Translations under genes and position numbers: made by a program
Origin: Neoroseomonas marina
GTDB taxonomy: Bacteria; Pseudomonadota; Alphaproteobacteria; Acetobacterales; Acetobacteraceae
Reading direction: 5' to 3'
Length of the DNA stretch: 64,000 bases
Assembly: GCF_012927745.1 (NCBI RefSeq)
Contig: NZ_JABBKX010000001.1
Coordinates: 682,001 to 746,000, forward strand
The notes under the pieces: model-generated
The model's input: only the letters and a program-made list of their open reading frames with translations
Told to the model about the DNA's origin: nothing
The model's database searches: none
In this document: positions 42,844 through 53,152 of the stretch, one piece after another
How positions within the stretch are numbered: position 1 is the first letter of the stretch
Layout of the letters: each line of letters opens with the position of its first letter

Positions 42844-44018
42844 GCCAGCAGCGCCCCGTCGCGCGCGACGACGCGCCCGCCCGCGACGACGAGTTTCCGC
42901 ACCGGCCGCGCCACCACCGCTTCGGCAAGGCTGCGCGCCTCCACCAGCACCAGGTCCGCGCGCGCGCCGGACGCCAGCCCGTAATCCGCGAAGCCGCATC
43001 CCTTGGCCCCGGCCGCGCTCACGCAGTCGAAGGCGATCGCGACCTCGTCGTCCCGGCGGAAGTTGTTGCGCAGCCCGATAAGCATCGCGCGCTCGAGCAT
43101 GTCGGGCGACCCATACGGCGTCCAGGTATCGCGGATGCCGTCATTGCCCCCGAAGATCATCACCCCCGCCGCGCGGCAGGGTGCCACCAGCGGCACGGGC
43201 CGCGAGGCCGGCGCCGTCGTCGCGATACCGACGCCCAGTGCGGCCATCCGCGCCAGCAGTGCATCGCGATCGCGCTCGGGAATGTCGCCCAGGCAGAAGG
43301 CGTGGCTGACGACGACCTGCCCTTCCATCCCGAGCGCGCGCGTGCGCTCGAGGATCAGGTCGAGCGAGAAGGTCCCCATCGTCCCAGGCTCGTGCAGGTG
43401 GATGTCCACCGGCTTGCCGTGCTTCTCGGCCAGGCCGAACACGACATCGAGGTGCTTCACCGGATCGCGCTCGATCGCGCAGGGATCGAGCCCGCCGACG
43501 ATGTCCGCGCCCATCGCGAGCGCCGCATCCAGCAGGCTTTCCGTCCCCTGCCGGCCGAGGATGCCCGATTGCGGGAATGCCACCACCTGGATGTCCTGCA
43601 GCCCGCGCATCGCCTCGCGCGTCTGCAGCACACGCTCGACATGCGTCGTGCCGCCCGACGTGTCCACGTCCACATGGCTCCGGATGCGCGTCGTCCCCGC
43701 CGCGAGGAAGGCCTTCGCCATCGCGAGCGACGCCGCGCCCGCATCATGCCCCGTGCGCGCACGCCATTCGCGCTCGGTGTCGATCTTGTCCTCGATACGC
43801 GGCCCGACCTCGTTCACCAGCCAGTCCGGCAGGTGAAAGGTGGTCTTGTCGAGGTGCGTGTGCCCCTCGACGAAGGCGGGCAGCAGCAACATCCCGCGCC
43901 CGTCCTCCTCGGGCGTGCCGGCGGGCGCGGGCCCGGCGGCTATGCGCCCGCCCATCACCAGGACATCGGTCGCCGTCCCGCCCATCGGGCGGACGTTGCG
44001 CAGCAGAAGGTCGCTCAT
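42840..44018 (-). CDS. amidohydrolase, cytosine-deaminase-like
   Basis: A 392-residue metal-dependent amidohydrolase of the cytosine deaminase/CodA-like group. EGHTHLDKTTF near residue 53 supplies two metal-binding His. VDIHLHEPG near residue 208 supplies the next His, VVSHAFCLG the fourth, and IFGGNDGIRDTWTPYG near residue 302 carries the conserved Asp. Hydrolysis of a cyclic or linear amide/amidine is expected, substrate unknown. It overlaps the dehydratase gene by 4 nt (ATGA) and the hydratase gene by 4 nt (GTGA), so all three are co-translated. Confidence 0.87.
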   Translation of the reverse strand: MSDLLLRNVRPMGGTATDVLVMGGRIAAGPAPAGTPEEDGRGMLLLPAFVEGHTHLDKTTFHLPDWLVNEVGPRIEDKIDTEREWRARTGHDAGAASLAMAKAFLAAGTTRIRSHVDVDTSGGTTHVERVLQTREAMRGLQDIQVVAFPQSGILGRQGTESLLDAALAMGADIVGGLDPCAIERDPVKHLDVVFGLAEKHGKPVDIHLHEPGTMGTFSLDLILERTRALGMEGQVVVSHAFCLGDIPERDRDALLARMAALGVGIATTAPASRPVPLVAPCRAAGVMIFGGNDGIRDTWTPYGSPDMLERAMLIGLRNNFRRDDEVAIAFDCVSAAGAKGCGFADYGLASGARADLVLVEARSLAEAVVARPVRKLVVAGGRVVARDGALLA

Positions 44019-44974
44019 GCTTTCCCCAGCACCCAATCGCCGAACAGGTCGAGGTCGATGTTGCCGCCCGACAGCACCAGGCCGACGCGCTTCCCGCGCA
44101 TCGCCTCGCGTTCCTGCAGCATCGCGGCCAGCGCGGCGGCGCCGGCGCCCTCGGCCAGGTTGTGCGTGTCCTGCCACAGCGCGCGGATCGCCGCGGCGAC
44201 CTCATCGTCCGTGACGGTCACGATGCGCGCCGCGCCGCGGCGGATGATTTCGAAGGCCTGCGGGTCCGGCACGCGTGTCGCCATCCCGTCGGCACGCGTC
44301 TCGGCGCGGTTGGTCGTCACCACATGCCCCGCCGAGAGGGAGAGCGCATAGGACGGCGCGCCCGTGCTCTGCACGCCGATGATCTCGGTTTTCAAGCCCA
44401 GCAGGTCGCGCGCCAGAATGCAGCCGCAGATGCCCGACCCCATGCCGATCGGCACATACAGCGCATCGAGCGGCGGGCTGCCGCGGAAGAATTCCAAGGC
44501 ATAGGTCGCGACGCCGAGCACCAGGTCGCGCGCGAAGGACGGCGCGAATTCCAGCCCCTCGACAGCCGCGAGCCGCGCCGCTTCCTCCCGCGCCGCATCG
44601 AAATCCTCGCCATGCTCGACGAGCCGCGCCCCGAAGGCGCGCATCGCTGCGTTCTTCTCCGCGCTGTTGCCATGCGGGACGAGGATGGTGACGGGAACGT
44701 CCTGCTGCCGCCCGGCATAGGCAAGCGACTGGCCGTGATTGCCGCGCGTCGCGCTGATCACGCCCGCGACCTGTTGTCGCTCGCGCTTGAGGCGTTCCAT
44801 GTAGACCAGGCCGCCGCGCACCTTGAAGGCGCCGGTCGGCGTGTGGTTCTCGTGCTTGACCCAGACCTCGGCGCCACTGCGCGCCGAGAGCAGCGGCCAC
44901 GCCAGCTGGGGCGTCGCCGCGAAGGTCCGGTGGACGAGGCGCGCCGCCGCCTCCAGTTCCTCGAGCGTGAACAT
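44015..44974 (-). CDS. threonine/serine dehydratase family PLP enzyme
   Basis: A 319-residue fold-type II PLP enzyme like catabolic threonine ammonia-lyase. Lys51 in TGAFKVRGG forms the Schiff base, ATRGNHGQSLAY is the asparagine loop, and LSGGNIDLD near residue 307 closes the site. The glycine-rich phosphate loop is GMGSGICGC. No C-terminal ACT domain is present, which fits a catabolic enzyme. It is the first gene of the three-gene operon and lies 23 bp after the cold-shock gene. L-threonine, L-serine or a hydroxy-amino acid may be the substrate. Confidence 0.88.
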   Translation of the reverse strand: MFTLEELEAAARLVHRTFAATPQLAWPLLSARSGAEVWVKHENHTPTGAFKVRGGLVYMERLKRERQQVAGVISATRGNHGQSLAYAGRQQDVPVTILVPHGNSAEKNAAMRAFGARLVEHGEDFDAAREEAARLAAVEGLEFAPSFARDLVLGVATYALEFFRGSPPLDALYVPIGMGSGICGCILARDLLGLKTEIIGVQSTGAPSYALSLSAGHVVTTNRAETRADGMATRVPDPQAFEIIRRGAARIVTVTDDEVAAAIRALWQDTHNLAEGAGAAALAAMLQEREAMRGKRVGLVLSGGNIDLDLFGDWVLGKA

Positions 44975-44997
44975 CGGGGACGCGGCGCGCGGAAGCC

Positions 44998-45201
44998 TCA
45001 CACCGGCTTCAGGTTCACCGCGGCGGCCTTGCCGCGCTCGGTCGCCACGTCGTAGCTGACCTTCTGGTTCTCGTTCAGCCCGGTCAGGCCGGCCTTCTGC
45101 ACGGCGGTGATGTGGACGAACACGTCCTTGCCGCCATCCTGCGGGACGATGAAGCCGAAGCCCTTCGTCGCGTTGAACCACTTCACGGTGCCGATCGCCA
45201 T
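44998..45201 (-). CDS. cold-shock protein
   Basis: A 67-residue CspA family protein, a single OB-fold that binds single-stranded RNA and DNA. RNP1 is KGFGFIVP (residues 13-20) and RNP2 is DVFVHITAV (residues 26-34). The protein is complete. A 5' leader of about 130-160 nt is expected for a cold-induced csp gene; the 180-bp upstream gap fits this. It precedes the threonine dehydratase operon by 23 bp, so the enzymes may be read from its transcript. Confidence 0.95.
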   Translation of the reverse strand: MAIGTVKWFNATKGFGFIVPQDGGKDVFVHITAVQKAGLTGLNENQKVSYDVATERGKAAAVNLKPV

Positions 45202-45333
45202 GCGATCCCCTCCTTGTCGCCGCGGGCGCGATGTTCGCGACCGCCGTGTCGCAACCGGACCCGGGATCGGCTTGGAGGCGACCGGGTCTCCGGAGGCACG
45301 GCAAGGCGAGGCAAGGAACAGCTGGACCTTTCG

Positions 45334-45363
45334 ATCTGACGCAGATTGCGCCGGGGGCGTCAA
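45334..45363 (-). promoter_or_regulatory. candidate promoter of the cold-shock gene
   Basis: On the minus strand TTGACG at 45358-45363 is a strong -35. A TCAGAT at 45334-45339, 18 bp away, is a weak -10. A leader of about 130 nt to the cold-shock start codon would result, a typical csp arrangement. Confidence 0.4.
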
Positions 45364-45381
45364 CAAGACCTTGCGGCTACG

Positions 45382-46359
45382 TCATTCCACCCGAATGCCG
45401 AGTTCGGGAATGGTGCGGCCCCAGAAGGCGTGCTCGTCGCGCACCTGCGCGATGAAGGCGTCGGTCGAAACGGGCGCCGCAAGCGGTTCGAGGCCATCGC
45501 GCCCGAGCTTCTCGTGGAAGGCCGGCATGGCCGCGATCTCGGCGACCGCGGCGCGCAGCGCTGCGACCGGCTCGGCCGGCGTGCCGGGCGGGAAGAAGGC
45601 GCCATGCCAGCCGGTCACGGCATATCCGGGCAGGCCCTGCTCGGCGACCGTCGGCACGTCCGGGAAGGTCGGCGAACGGCGCGCGCCGGTCACGGCGATC
45701 GGGCGAAGCTGCCCCTCGCGCACCAGCGGGATCGCCGGCGGCGGGGAGGAGATGTTGAACTGCACCGTCCCGTTCACCGCATCCATCAGCGCCGGCGAGG
45801 TGCCGCGATACGCGACGTCGGACAGCTCGATGCCGGCCATGCGCGCGAGCAGCTTGCCCGCCAGGTGGTTGTTCCCGCCATTGCCGGAATGGCTGAAGGT
45901 GACCTCGCCCGGCTTGGCGCGCGCCTGCGCAATCAGCTCCTGCAGGTTGGTCACGGGCCAGCGCGGATTGCCCACCAGGATGTACTGGTAGTTCGCGAGG
46001 ATGCCGACCGGGACGAGCACGCGCGCGGGGTCCTCGCGCTCCGGCGTGCGGTAGACATGCGGATTGATGACGATGTTCGAGGACACCGCATACAGGAAGG
46101 TGAAGCCGTCGCCGCGCGCGCGCACCGCGGCCAAGGTCCCGATCGACCCGCCGGCGCCACCGCGATTGTCCACCACTACCGTCTGGCCGATCTTCTGCGA
46201 CAGGATCTGCGCGAATTCGCGCCCGACGATGTCGGTCCCGCCGCCCGCGGCATAGGGCACGATCATGGTGACCGGCCGGTTCGGCCGCCAGCCGCCCTGC
46301 GCGCGGGCAAGGGCGGGCGCGACGAGCGCGGGTGCGAACAGGACATGGCGGCGCTTCAT
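45382..46359 (-). CDS. Bug/TctC family periplasmic solute-binding protein
   Basis: A 325-residue tripartite tricarboxylate transporter substrate-binding protein. The start MKRRHVLFAPALVAPALARA is a signal peptide. VTMIVPYAAGGGTDIVGREF near residue 30, NRGGAGGSIGTL near residue 64 and HSGNGGNNHLAGKLL near residue 161 are family motifs. No partner TctA/TctB genes are nearby. The start at 46359 is preferred; the longer ORF runs back through the groEL terminator. It is the second Bug gene in the window, not closely similar to the first beyond family motifs. Confidence 0.93.
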   Translation of the reverse strand: MKRRHVLFAPALVAPALARAQGGWRPNRPVTMIVPYAAGGGTDIVGREFAQILSQKIGQTVVVDNRGGAGGSIGTLAAVRARGDGFTFLYAVSSNIVINPHVYRTPEREDPARVLVPVGILANYQYILVGNPRWPVTNLQELIAQARAKPGEVTFSHSGNGGNNHLAGKLLARMAGIELSDVAYRGTSPALMDAVNGTVQFNISSPPPAIPLVREGQLRPIAVTGARRSPTFPDVPTVAEQGLPGYAVTGWHGAFFPPGTPAEPVAALRAAVAEIAAMPAFHEKLGRDGLEPLAAPVSTDAFIAQVRDEHAFWGRTIPELGIRVE

Positions 46360-46410
46360 GGGCGTTTCCCCGGACAGGCAGGTCTCGCCGCCCCATAGCA
46401 TGCCAAAACG

Positions 46411-46440
46411 AAAAAGGGGCAGTCCCGAAGGACTGCCCCC
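46411..46440 (-). terminator. rho-independent terminator of groESL
   Basis: On the minus strand GGGGCAGTCC and GGACTGCCCC form a perfect 10-bp stem around a TTCG tetraloop, followed directly by TTTTT. It lies 25 bp after the groEL stop. Confidence 0.92.
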
Positions 46441-46465
46441 TCTCGGTCTCCCGATCCGCGAAGGA

Positions 46466-48115
<1,650 letters not shown>

Positions 48116-48160
48116 CTACCTCTGGAATTCTGTGTTGATCGGGGAAGCGGAAGCGGCGCC

Positions 48161-48475
48161 TCAGGCGGCCTTCTTCGCCTCGGCGGTGCCCTCGAGGATG
48201 CCCATGATGTCGCTCTCCTTCATGATGAGGAGCTCCTCGCCATCGAGCTTCACCTCGGTGCCCGACCACTTGCCGAACAGGATGCGGTCGCCGGCCTTCA
48301 CGTCGAGCGGGCGAACCTCGCCCTTCTCGTTGATGGTGCCCGCGCCGACGGCGACGACTTCGCCTTCCTGCGGCTTTTCCTTCGCGGTGTCGGGGATGAT
48401 GATGCCGCCGCGGGTCTTCTCTTCAGCCTCGATGCGGCGGACGAGAACGCGGTCGTGCAGGGGACGGAACTTCAT
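48161..48475 (-). CDS. groES: co-chaperonin GroES
   Basis: A 104-residue 10-kDa lid protein for Gro[22 protein letters not shown] is the standard start and [19 protein letters not shown] is the mobile loop that contacts GroEL (residues about 20-38). The C-terminal [11 protein letters not shown] tail is typical, with a slightly longer alanine/lysine-rich end than E. coli. It is the first gene of groESL. Confidence 0.98.
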   Translation of the reverse strand: MKFRPLHDRVLVRRIEAEEKTRGGIIIPDTAKEKPQEGEVVAVGAGTINEKGEVRPLDVKAGDRILFGKWSGTEVKLDGEELLIMKESDIMGILEGTAEAKKAA

Positions 48476-48553
48476 GAAGCTATCCTCTCCTGAGCCTCGG
48501 AATGAGACGGCTCGCCCTGGGAAGCCTGGCCGGGTGCCGGAACACCCCGGCCG

Positions 48554-48580
48554 TTAGCACTCCCCCCAGAGGAGTGCCAG
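48554..48580 (-). promoter_or_regulatory. CIRCE element 1 (HrcA operator)
   Basis: TTAGCACTC, 9 bp, then GAGTGCCAG: a CIRCE inverted repeat with 7 of 9 matches in one arm and a perfect other arm. It lies about 80 bp upstream of groES and is the expected HrcA site. Confidence 0.85.
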
Positions 48581-48617
48581 CGATCTAAGCCCCGGCTCCG
48601 GCCCCGTCAAGCGTTCG

Positions 48618-48644
48618 GCAGCACTCATCGACCGCGAGTGCTAA
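48618..48644 (-). promoter_or_regulatory. CIRCE element 2 (HrcA operator)
   Basis: GCAGCACTC, 9 bp, then GAGTGCTAA: the right arm is a perfect CIRCE half and the left arm matches 7 of 9. It is 64 bp from the first element (six helical turns) and 9 bp from a TATAAT -10 candidate. Confidence 0.82.
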
Positions 48645-48653
48645 TAGATTGAT

Positions 48654-48659
48654 ATTATA
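48654..48659 (-). promoter_or_regulatory. -10 element candidate of groESL promoter
   Basis: A perfect TATAAT on the minus strand within an AT-rich pocket (48645-48675), just upstream of CIRCE element 2. A good -35 could not be fixed at 16-18 bp, so the pair may be atypical or sigma-32 dependent. Confidence 0.55.
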
Positions 48660-48773
48660 AGATTTTTCTTGCCATCCGCTGCGCCGCACATGTCATCCTG
48701 ATGACGGCGAGCGACCCGTCAGAGGCCCCGCCCGCCTGAAACCGCACGGCGCCACCGCACAGGGAAAGGCAGA

Positions 48774-49052
48774 ATGACGGTGCTGCAGGGACTGGAACCG
48801 ATCCTCCGATTCCGCGACTGGCGGATGACCACCGCCGAGTTGCTCTACCATATGCCGGACCACCCCCACGTCCTGCAGAGCTATGTCTGGCAGAAGATCG
48901 ACCACGCGCCGGAATTCCCGGAACTGAACCGCTTCCTGGATTTCTGGCAGCGCGAGATCGACGGCCCGCTCCATTCCGTCCGGGTCGCCTGCACCGCGCT
49001 GACCCGCCCGGCGGAGCTGCGCTACACGAACGGCGTGTTCACGCTTCACTGA
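48774..49052 (+). CDS. usg: Usg-like family protein
   Basis: A 92-residue protein of the Usg family, first noted upstream of trpF in Caulobacter and of unknown function. RMTTAELLYHMPDHPHVLQSYVWQ (residues about 17-40) and RFLDFWQREIDGPLHSVRVA (residues about 54-73) are the family core. It is divergent from groES and not next to trp genes here. The ATG at 48774 is preceded by GGAAAGG. Confidence 0.88.
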   Translation: MTVLQGLEPILRFRDWRMTTAELLYHMPDHPHVLQSYVWQKIDHAPEFPELNRFLDFWQREIDGPLHSVRVACTALTRPAELRYTNGVFTLH

Positions 49053-49122
49053 ACGCCGTCCGCCGCGCGACAATGCCTCGCCGCCCGGGGCCAACGAGCG
49101 CCCAGCGGCGGGGAGAAGCGCC

Positions 49123-50694
49123 GTGGACATTCTGACTGGCCTGCTCGAGGGCTCGCCCATGCTCGCCCTCTTCGTGGCGATCGGGCTTGGCTATGCACTT
49201 GGGCAGGTCCCGGTGCTCGGCGTCACCTTCGGCGCCGGCGCCGTTCTCTTCTCGGGCCTCGCGATCGGCGCCATCGCGCCGCGGGCCGCACCACCCGGAC
49301 TCGTCGGCACCCTCGGCCTGCTGATGTTCCTCTACGGCACCGGCATCCAGTACGGCGCGCAATGCGTCGCCGGCCTGAAGGGGCCAGGGCTGCGCTGGAT
49401 CCTGCTCGCGCTGCTCGCCGTCGTCGCCGCCCTCTTCGCCGCCCGGGCCGTGGGGGAGATGCTCGGCCTGCCGATGGCGGTTGCGGCCGGGATGTTCGCC
49501 GGGGCCGGGACCAGCACCTCCGCCCTGCAGGCGGCGATCACCGCCGCGGGCGGGGGGCCCGAGCCCACCATCGGCTATGCCGTCGCCTATCCCGTCGGGG
49601 TCATCGGCCCGATCCTGCTGATGGGATTCATGCTGCGGCTGTTTCGTCCGGAGATCCCGGTCGCCGCCCCGGCGCTGCGCCATGCCGAGGTCACGCTCCG
49701 CCCCGGAGCGCCGCCACAGCGCCTCGCCGAGATCGAGGCCACTCTCCCCGAGGGCATCCGCATCCTGGCCACGCGCCGCAACCACCAGAACGCGCCCGCC
49801 GAACCCAACACGATGCTGGCCGGCGGCGACGGGCTCCTGCTGCTCGGCCCGCCGGCCACCGTGGCGGAAGCCGTCGCCCTCCTCGGGGAGGAGGAGGAAG
49901 GCCGCCTCGGCAAGGACCGCAGCGACTACGACCTGGTGCGCGTCATCGTCTCGAAGCCCGCCTTCCGCGGCCGGACGCTGGCCGAGATGCCGATGCCCGC
50001 CTGTCCTCTCCGCATCGCCCAGATCCGCCGCGGCGACGCCGTGATGATGCCCGCGCCGGACCTCGCGCTCGAATACGGCGACGTCCTCGTCCTGCTCGCG
50101 GAAAGCGGCCACCGCCCCGAGATCACCGCCCATTTCGGCGACAGCGTGAAGGGCAATGCCGAGCTGTCCTTCATTTCGATCGGCATCGGCATGGCGCTCG
50201 GGTTGCTTGCCGGCATGATCCGCGTGCCGCTGCCCGGCGGCGGGGGCTTCAGCCTCGGGGTCGCGGGCGGGCCGCTCGTCGTCGCCCTTGTCCTCGGCTG
50301 GCGCGGCAGCACCCTCGGCATCGGCTGGCGCATGCCGGTCGCAGCCAACATCGTGCTGCGCAACTTCGGCCTGTCGATCTTCCTCGGTCAGGTCGCCATC
50401 GCCTCCGGCCGGCCCTTCGTCGAGACCGTGGCGGCGCAGGGCCCTGCGGTGCTGGCCGGCGCGGCGCTGGTGCTCGCGACCATCGTGCTGACCGTGCTGC
50501 TGATCGGCCACCTGATCCTGCGCATTCGGGTCGACGACCTGTTCGGCGTCTGCGCCGGCGCCACGGGCAACCCGGCGATCCTCGCCGGCGCCAATCGGCT
50601 GCTCGGCAGCGACCGCGCCGATATCGGCTACGCGATCGTCTTTCCCACCATGACCATCGCCAAGATCATCGCCGTCCAGCTCATGCTGGGCTGA
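49123..50694 (+). CDS. AspT/YidE-type (AAE) transporter
   Basis: A 523-residue inner-membrane protein of the aspartate:alanine exchanger (AAEx/YidE-YbjL) family. Two membrane halves (residues about 1-175 and 345-523), each with GIQYGAQ-like and GNPAILAGAN-like re-entrant signatures, flank a central soluble part. The soluble part holds two TrkA-C-like domains (residues about 185-340). Translation begins at GTG with GGGAG upstream. It ends 17 bp before a D-2-hydroxyacid dehydrogenase gene, so exchange of a carboxylate related to that enzyme is a reasonable guess. The substrate is unproven. Confidence 0.85.
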   Translation: MDILTGLLEGSPMLALFVAIGLGYALGQVPVLGVTFGAGAVLFSGLAIGAIAPRAAPPGLVGTLGLLMFLYGTGIQYGAQCVAGLKGPGLRWILLALLAVVAALFAARAVGEMLGLPMAVAAGMFAGAGTSTSALQAAITAAGGGPEPTIGYAVAYPVGVIGPILLMGFMLRLFRPEIPVAAPALRHAEVTLRPGAPPQRLAEIEATLPEGIRILATRRNHQNAPAEPNTMLAGGDGLLLLGPPATVAEAVALLGEEEEGRLGKDRSDYDLVRVIVSKPAFRGRTLAEMPMPACPLRIAQIRRGDAVMMPAPDLALEYGDVLVLLAESGHRPEITAHFGDSVKGNAELSFISIGIGMALGLLAGMIRVPLPGGGGFSLGVAGGPLVVALVLGWRGSTLGIGWRMPVAANIVLRNFGLSIFLGQVAIASGRPFVETVAAQGPAVLAGAALVLATIVLTVLLIGHLILRIRVDDLFGVCAGATGNPAILAGANRLLGSDRADIGYAIVFPTMTIAKIIAVQLMLG

Positions 50695-50711
50695 CGGGCG
50701 CGGAGGCCACC

Positions 50712-51734
50712 ATGCGCATCGCCATGTTCAGCACCAAGCCCTACGACCGCCGCAGCTTCGAAGGCGCGCCGGGAGCCTCGGCGCACGAGATCCTCTATTT
50801 CGAGCCGCGCCTCGCGCCGCTGACCGCGCCGCTCGCCAATGGCGCCGAGGCGGTCTGCGCCTTTGTCAACGACGACCTCTCCGCCCCGGTGCTTGAGGTG
50901 CTCGCCGCGGGCGGCACGCGGCTGCTGCTCCTGCGCTGCGCGGGCTTCAACAATGTCGACTTGGCCGCGGCGCAGCGCCTCGGGCTCAAGGTCGCACGCG
51001 TGCCGGCCTATTCGCCCCATGCGGTGGCCGAGTTCGCCATCGGCCTGATGCTCTCCCTGGTGCGCGGCATCCACCGCGCCTACCAGCGCACGCGGGACGG
51101 CAACTTCGCCCTGGAAGGCCTGCTCGGCTTCGACCTGAACGGCAAGACCGTGGGCGTGCTCGGCACCGGCAAGATCGGTGCGATCGTCGCGCGCATCCTC
51201 GCCGCCGGCTTCGGCTGCCGCGTCCTCGCCTCGGACGTCCATCCCGACCCCGGGCTGCAGGCGATCGGCGTGACCTACATGGATCCGCGGGCGATCGCCG
51301 CGCAGGCCGACATCCTGACCCTGCACTGCCCGCTGACGCCCGAGACGCACCACGTCGTCCGCGCCGAGACCCTCGCCATCGCCAAGCCCGGGCTCCTGGT
51401 CGTCAACACCAGTCGTGGCGGGCTGATCGACACCGAGGCCGCGATCGAGGCCCTGAAATCCGGCCGGCTCGGCGGCCTCGCTATCGACGTCTACGAGCAG
51501 GAGGCCGATCTCTTCTTCGAGGATCTGTCGAACGAGATCCTGACCGACGACGTGATCGCGCGGCTGCTCACGTTCCCCAACGTGCTGGTCACCGGCCACC
51601 AGGCCTTCTTCACCGCCGAGGCGCTCGGCGCGATCGCCGAGGTCACCCTCGGCAACGCCACCCGCTTCGCGGCGGGGGAGGCGCTGGGCCACGCCGAGGT
51701 GACCGCCAGCGCGATGGTCCCGCACAAGGCGTAA
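50712..51734 (+). CDS. D-2-hydroxyacid dehydrogenase (D-lactate dehydrogenase-like)
   Basis: A 340-residue NAD-dependent dehydrogenase of the LdhA branch. VGVLGTGKIGAIVARIL (residues about 150-166) is the nucleotide fold. The catalytic Arg is in NTSRGGLIDT, the Glu in IDVYEQE, and the His in VTGHQAFFT. HEILYFEPRL near the start and AGFNNVDLAAAQ near residue 79 match the fermentative D-lactate dehydrogenase subgroup, which reduces pyruvate to D-lactate. It follows the AspT-like carrier on the same strand, with GGAGG upstream. Confidence 0.92.
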   Translation: MRIAMFSTKPYDRRSFEGAPGASAHEILYFEPRLAPLTAPLANGAEAVCAFVNDDLSAPVLEVLAAGGTRLLLLRCAGFNNVDLAAAQRLGLKVARVPAYSPHAVAEFAIGLMLSLVRGIHRAYQRTRDGNFALEGLLGFDLNGKTVGVLGTGKIGAIVARILAAGFGCRVLASDVHPDPGLQAIGVTYMDPRAIAAQADILTLHCPLTPETHHVVRAETLAIAKPGLLVVNTSRGGLIDTEAAIEALKSGRLGGLAIDVYEQEADLFFEDLSNEILTDDVIARLLTFPNVLVTGHQAFFTAEALGAIAEVTLGNATRFAAGEALGHAEVTASAMVPHKA

Positions 51735-51801
51735 GGCGGCCTGCGCGGGCGCGCGCCTGCGGCGTGGGCCCGGGTCGAGGCCGGCAGGCTCGAGGGCCCG
51801 G

Positions 51802-52074
51802 CTACCCGCCGCTGATCCACGTCATGACGATCATCTCGCCCCCCGGCGGGATGGGCGTCTCGAGCCTGGCGCGCTCGCCGTCCACGAAGATGTTGAGGTG
51901 CCGACGGATGGCGGGCGTCGAATCGCACAGGCGGTCGCGCATCCCCGGCCATCGCCCGTCCAGCGCAGCGATCGCCTCCGCCACACTGCCCGCGGCCACC
52001 TCCACCAGCCCCGGCGCGCCGGGAAACAGGCGCCGCAGCGCCTCGGGCAGCAGAACGGTCACCGCCTCAGCCAT
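51802..52074 (-). CDS. MoaD/ThiS-like small protein with C-terminal GG
   Basis: A 90-residue beta-grasp protein. VTVLLPEALRRLFPGAP at the start, AEAIAALDGRWPGMRDRLCD in the middle, and FVDGERARLETPIPPGGEMIVMTWISGG at the end fit the MoaD/ThiS fold, with the terminal Gly-Gly needed for thiocarboxylation or conjugation. No MoaE, MoeB or ThiF partner is adjacent. It is coupled (8-nt overlap) to the BNR-repeat gene, an arrangement that suggests a special sulfur-carrier or tag role, not molybdopterin synthesis. Confidence 0.85.
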   Translation of the reverse strand: MAEAVTVLLPEALRRLFPGAPGLVEVAAGSVAEAIAALDGRWPGMRDRLCDSTPAIRRHLNIFVDGERARLETPIPPGGEMIVMTWISGG

Positions 52075-53152
52075 CGCGCACCAGCGTCTCGACGCTGAGG
52101 ATGGTGGGCAGGTGCTCGGCGATGCTGGACCAGGTCTCGCCTTCGTCGGCGCTCGCGAACAACCCGCCGCCGCTGGTTCCGAAATAGACGCCGGCGGGTT
52201 CCATCCGGTCGGTCGCCATCGCCCGGCGCAGCACGCCGAAATAGGCGTTCTTCTGCGGCAGGCCCGCGCGCATCGCCTGCCAGCTCGCCCCGGCGTCGCG
52301 CGTGCGCCACACCGCCGCCGCCGCCCCGGGCATGAAGCGTCCGGCCTGGTCCCCGTTCAGCGGCATCAGGAACAGCGTGTCCGGGTCCCGCGGATGCGCC
52401 GCGGCCGGAAAGCCGAAGGAGGACGGCAACCCCGCCTCGATGCTCTCCCACCGCCGGCCGCCATCGTCGCTGCGGTACATGCCGCAATGGTTCTGCTGGT
52501 ACAGCCGGTCGGGCATCCCCGCCGCCATGGCGAGGGCATGCACGCATTGGCCGTGCTCGGGATAGCGCTGCTCCTCCGGCGCGTAGTCCTGCCGGGTGCC
52601 GCGGTTGCGCGCCGTCCAGGTCGCCCCGCCATCCTCGGTCGCGAAGACCCCGGCGACCGAAACCGCCACCCAGACCCGGTTCGGGTCGGTCGGGTGCGTG
52701 ACGATGCCGTGCAGGATCATCCCCCCACCGCCCGGCTGCCATTCGGGCCGGCTGGGGTGCTCGCTCAGCCCCGTCACAGGGGTCCAGGTCTCGCCGCGAT
52801 CGGTGCTGCGGAACAGCCCGGCCGGCTCCACCCCGCACCAGAGCGTCCCGTCCGGCCCGAGCGCCAGGGACCAGGCCGACTTGATCGGTGTCTCCCCCTC
52901 CGGATAGGCGAGCCCCGCGCTGGAATGCGTCCAGGTCCGGCCGAGATCCTCCGACCGCCACACCGCCGGCCCGAACCACTCGTTGCCCCCGGCGGCCCAG
53001 ATCGTGCCCGTCGCCGGATCGGCGATGGCGTGGTTGATCGGCCATGTCTCGCAGAAGGGACCGCGCAGCGCCCAGTCGCGCCGGCCGGCATCGCCTTCCG
53101 CGATGAAGACCCCCTTCTTGGTGCCGAGCAGCAGAAGCACGTGTCCCGTCAT
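52067..53152 (-). CDS. BNR/Asp-box repeat beta-propeller protein
   Basis: A 361-residue protein built from six or seven beta-propeller blades. Six Asp-box type repeats are seen (DLGRTWTH, DRGETWTP, DGGATWTA, DGGRRWES, DAGASWQA, DEGETWSS). No signal peptide is seen, so it is probably cytosolic. Databases often call such proteins sialidase-like or WD40/YVTN-like, but the sialidase active-site residues are not evident. It lies between a SRPBCC gene (4-nt overlap) and a MoaD-like gene (8-nt overlap). Function unknown. Confidence 0.83.
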   Translation of the reverse strand: MTGHVLLLLGTKKGVFIAEGDAGRRDWALRGPFCETWPINHAIADPATGTIWAAGGNEWFGPAVWRSEDLGRTWTHSSAGLAYPEGETPIKSAWSLALGPDGTLWCGVEPAGLFRSTDRGETWTPVTGLSEHPSRPEWQPGGGGMILHGIVTHPTDPNRVWVAVSVAGVFATEDGGATWTARNRGTRQDYAPEEQRYPEHGQCVHALAMAAGMPDRLYQQNHCGMYRSDDGGRRWESIEAGLPSSFGFPAAAHPRDPDTLFLMPLNGDQAGRFMPGAAAAVWRTRDAGASWQAMRAGLPQKNAYFGVLRRAMATDRMEPAGVYFGTSGGGLFASADEGETWSSIAEHLPTILSVETLVRDG

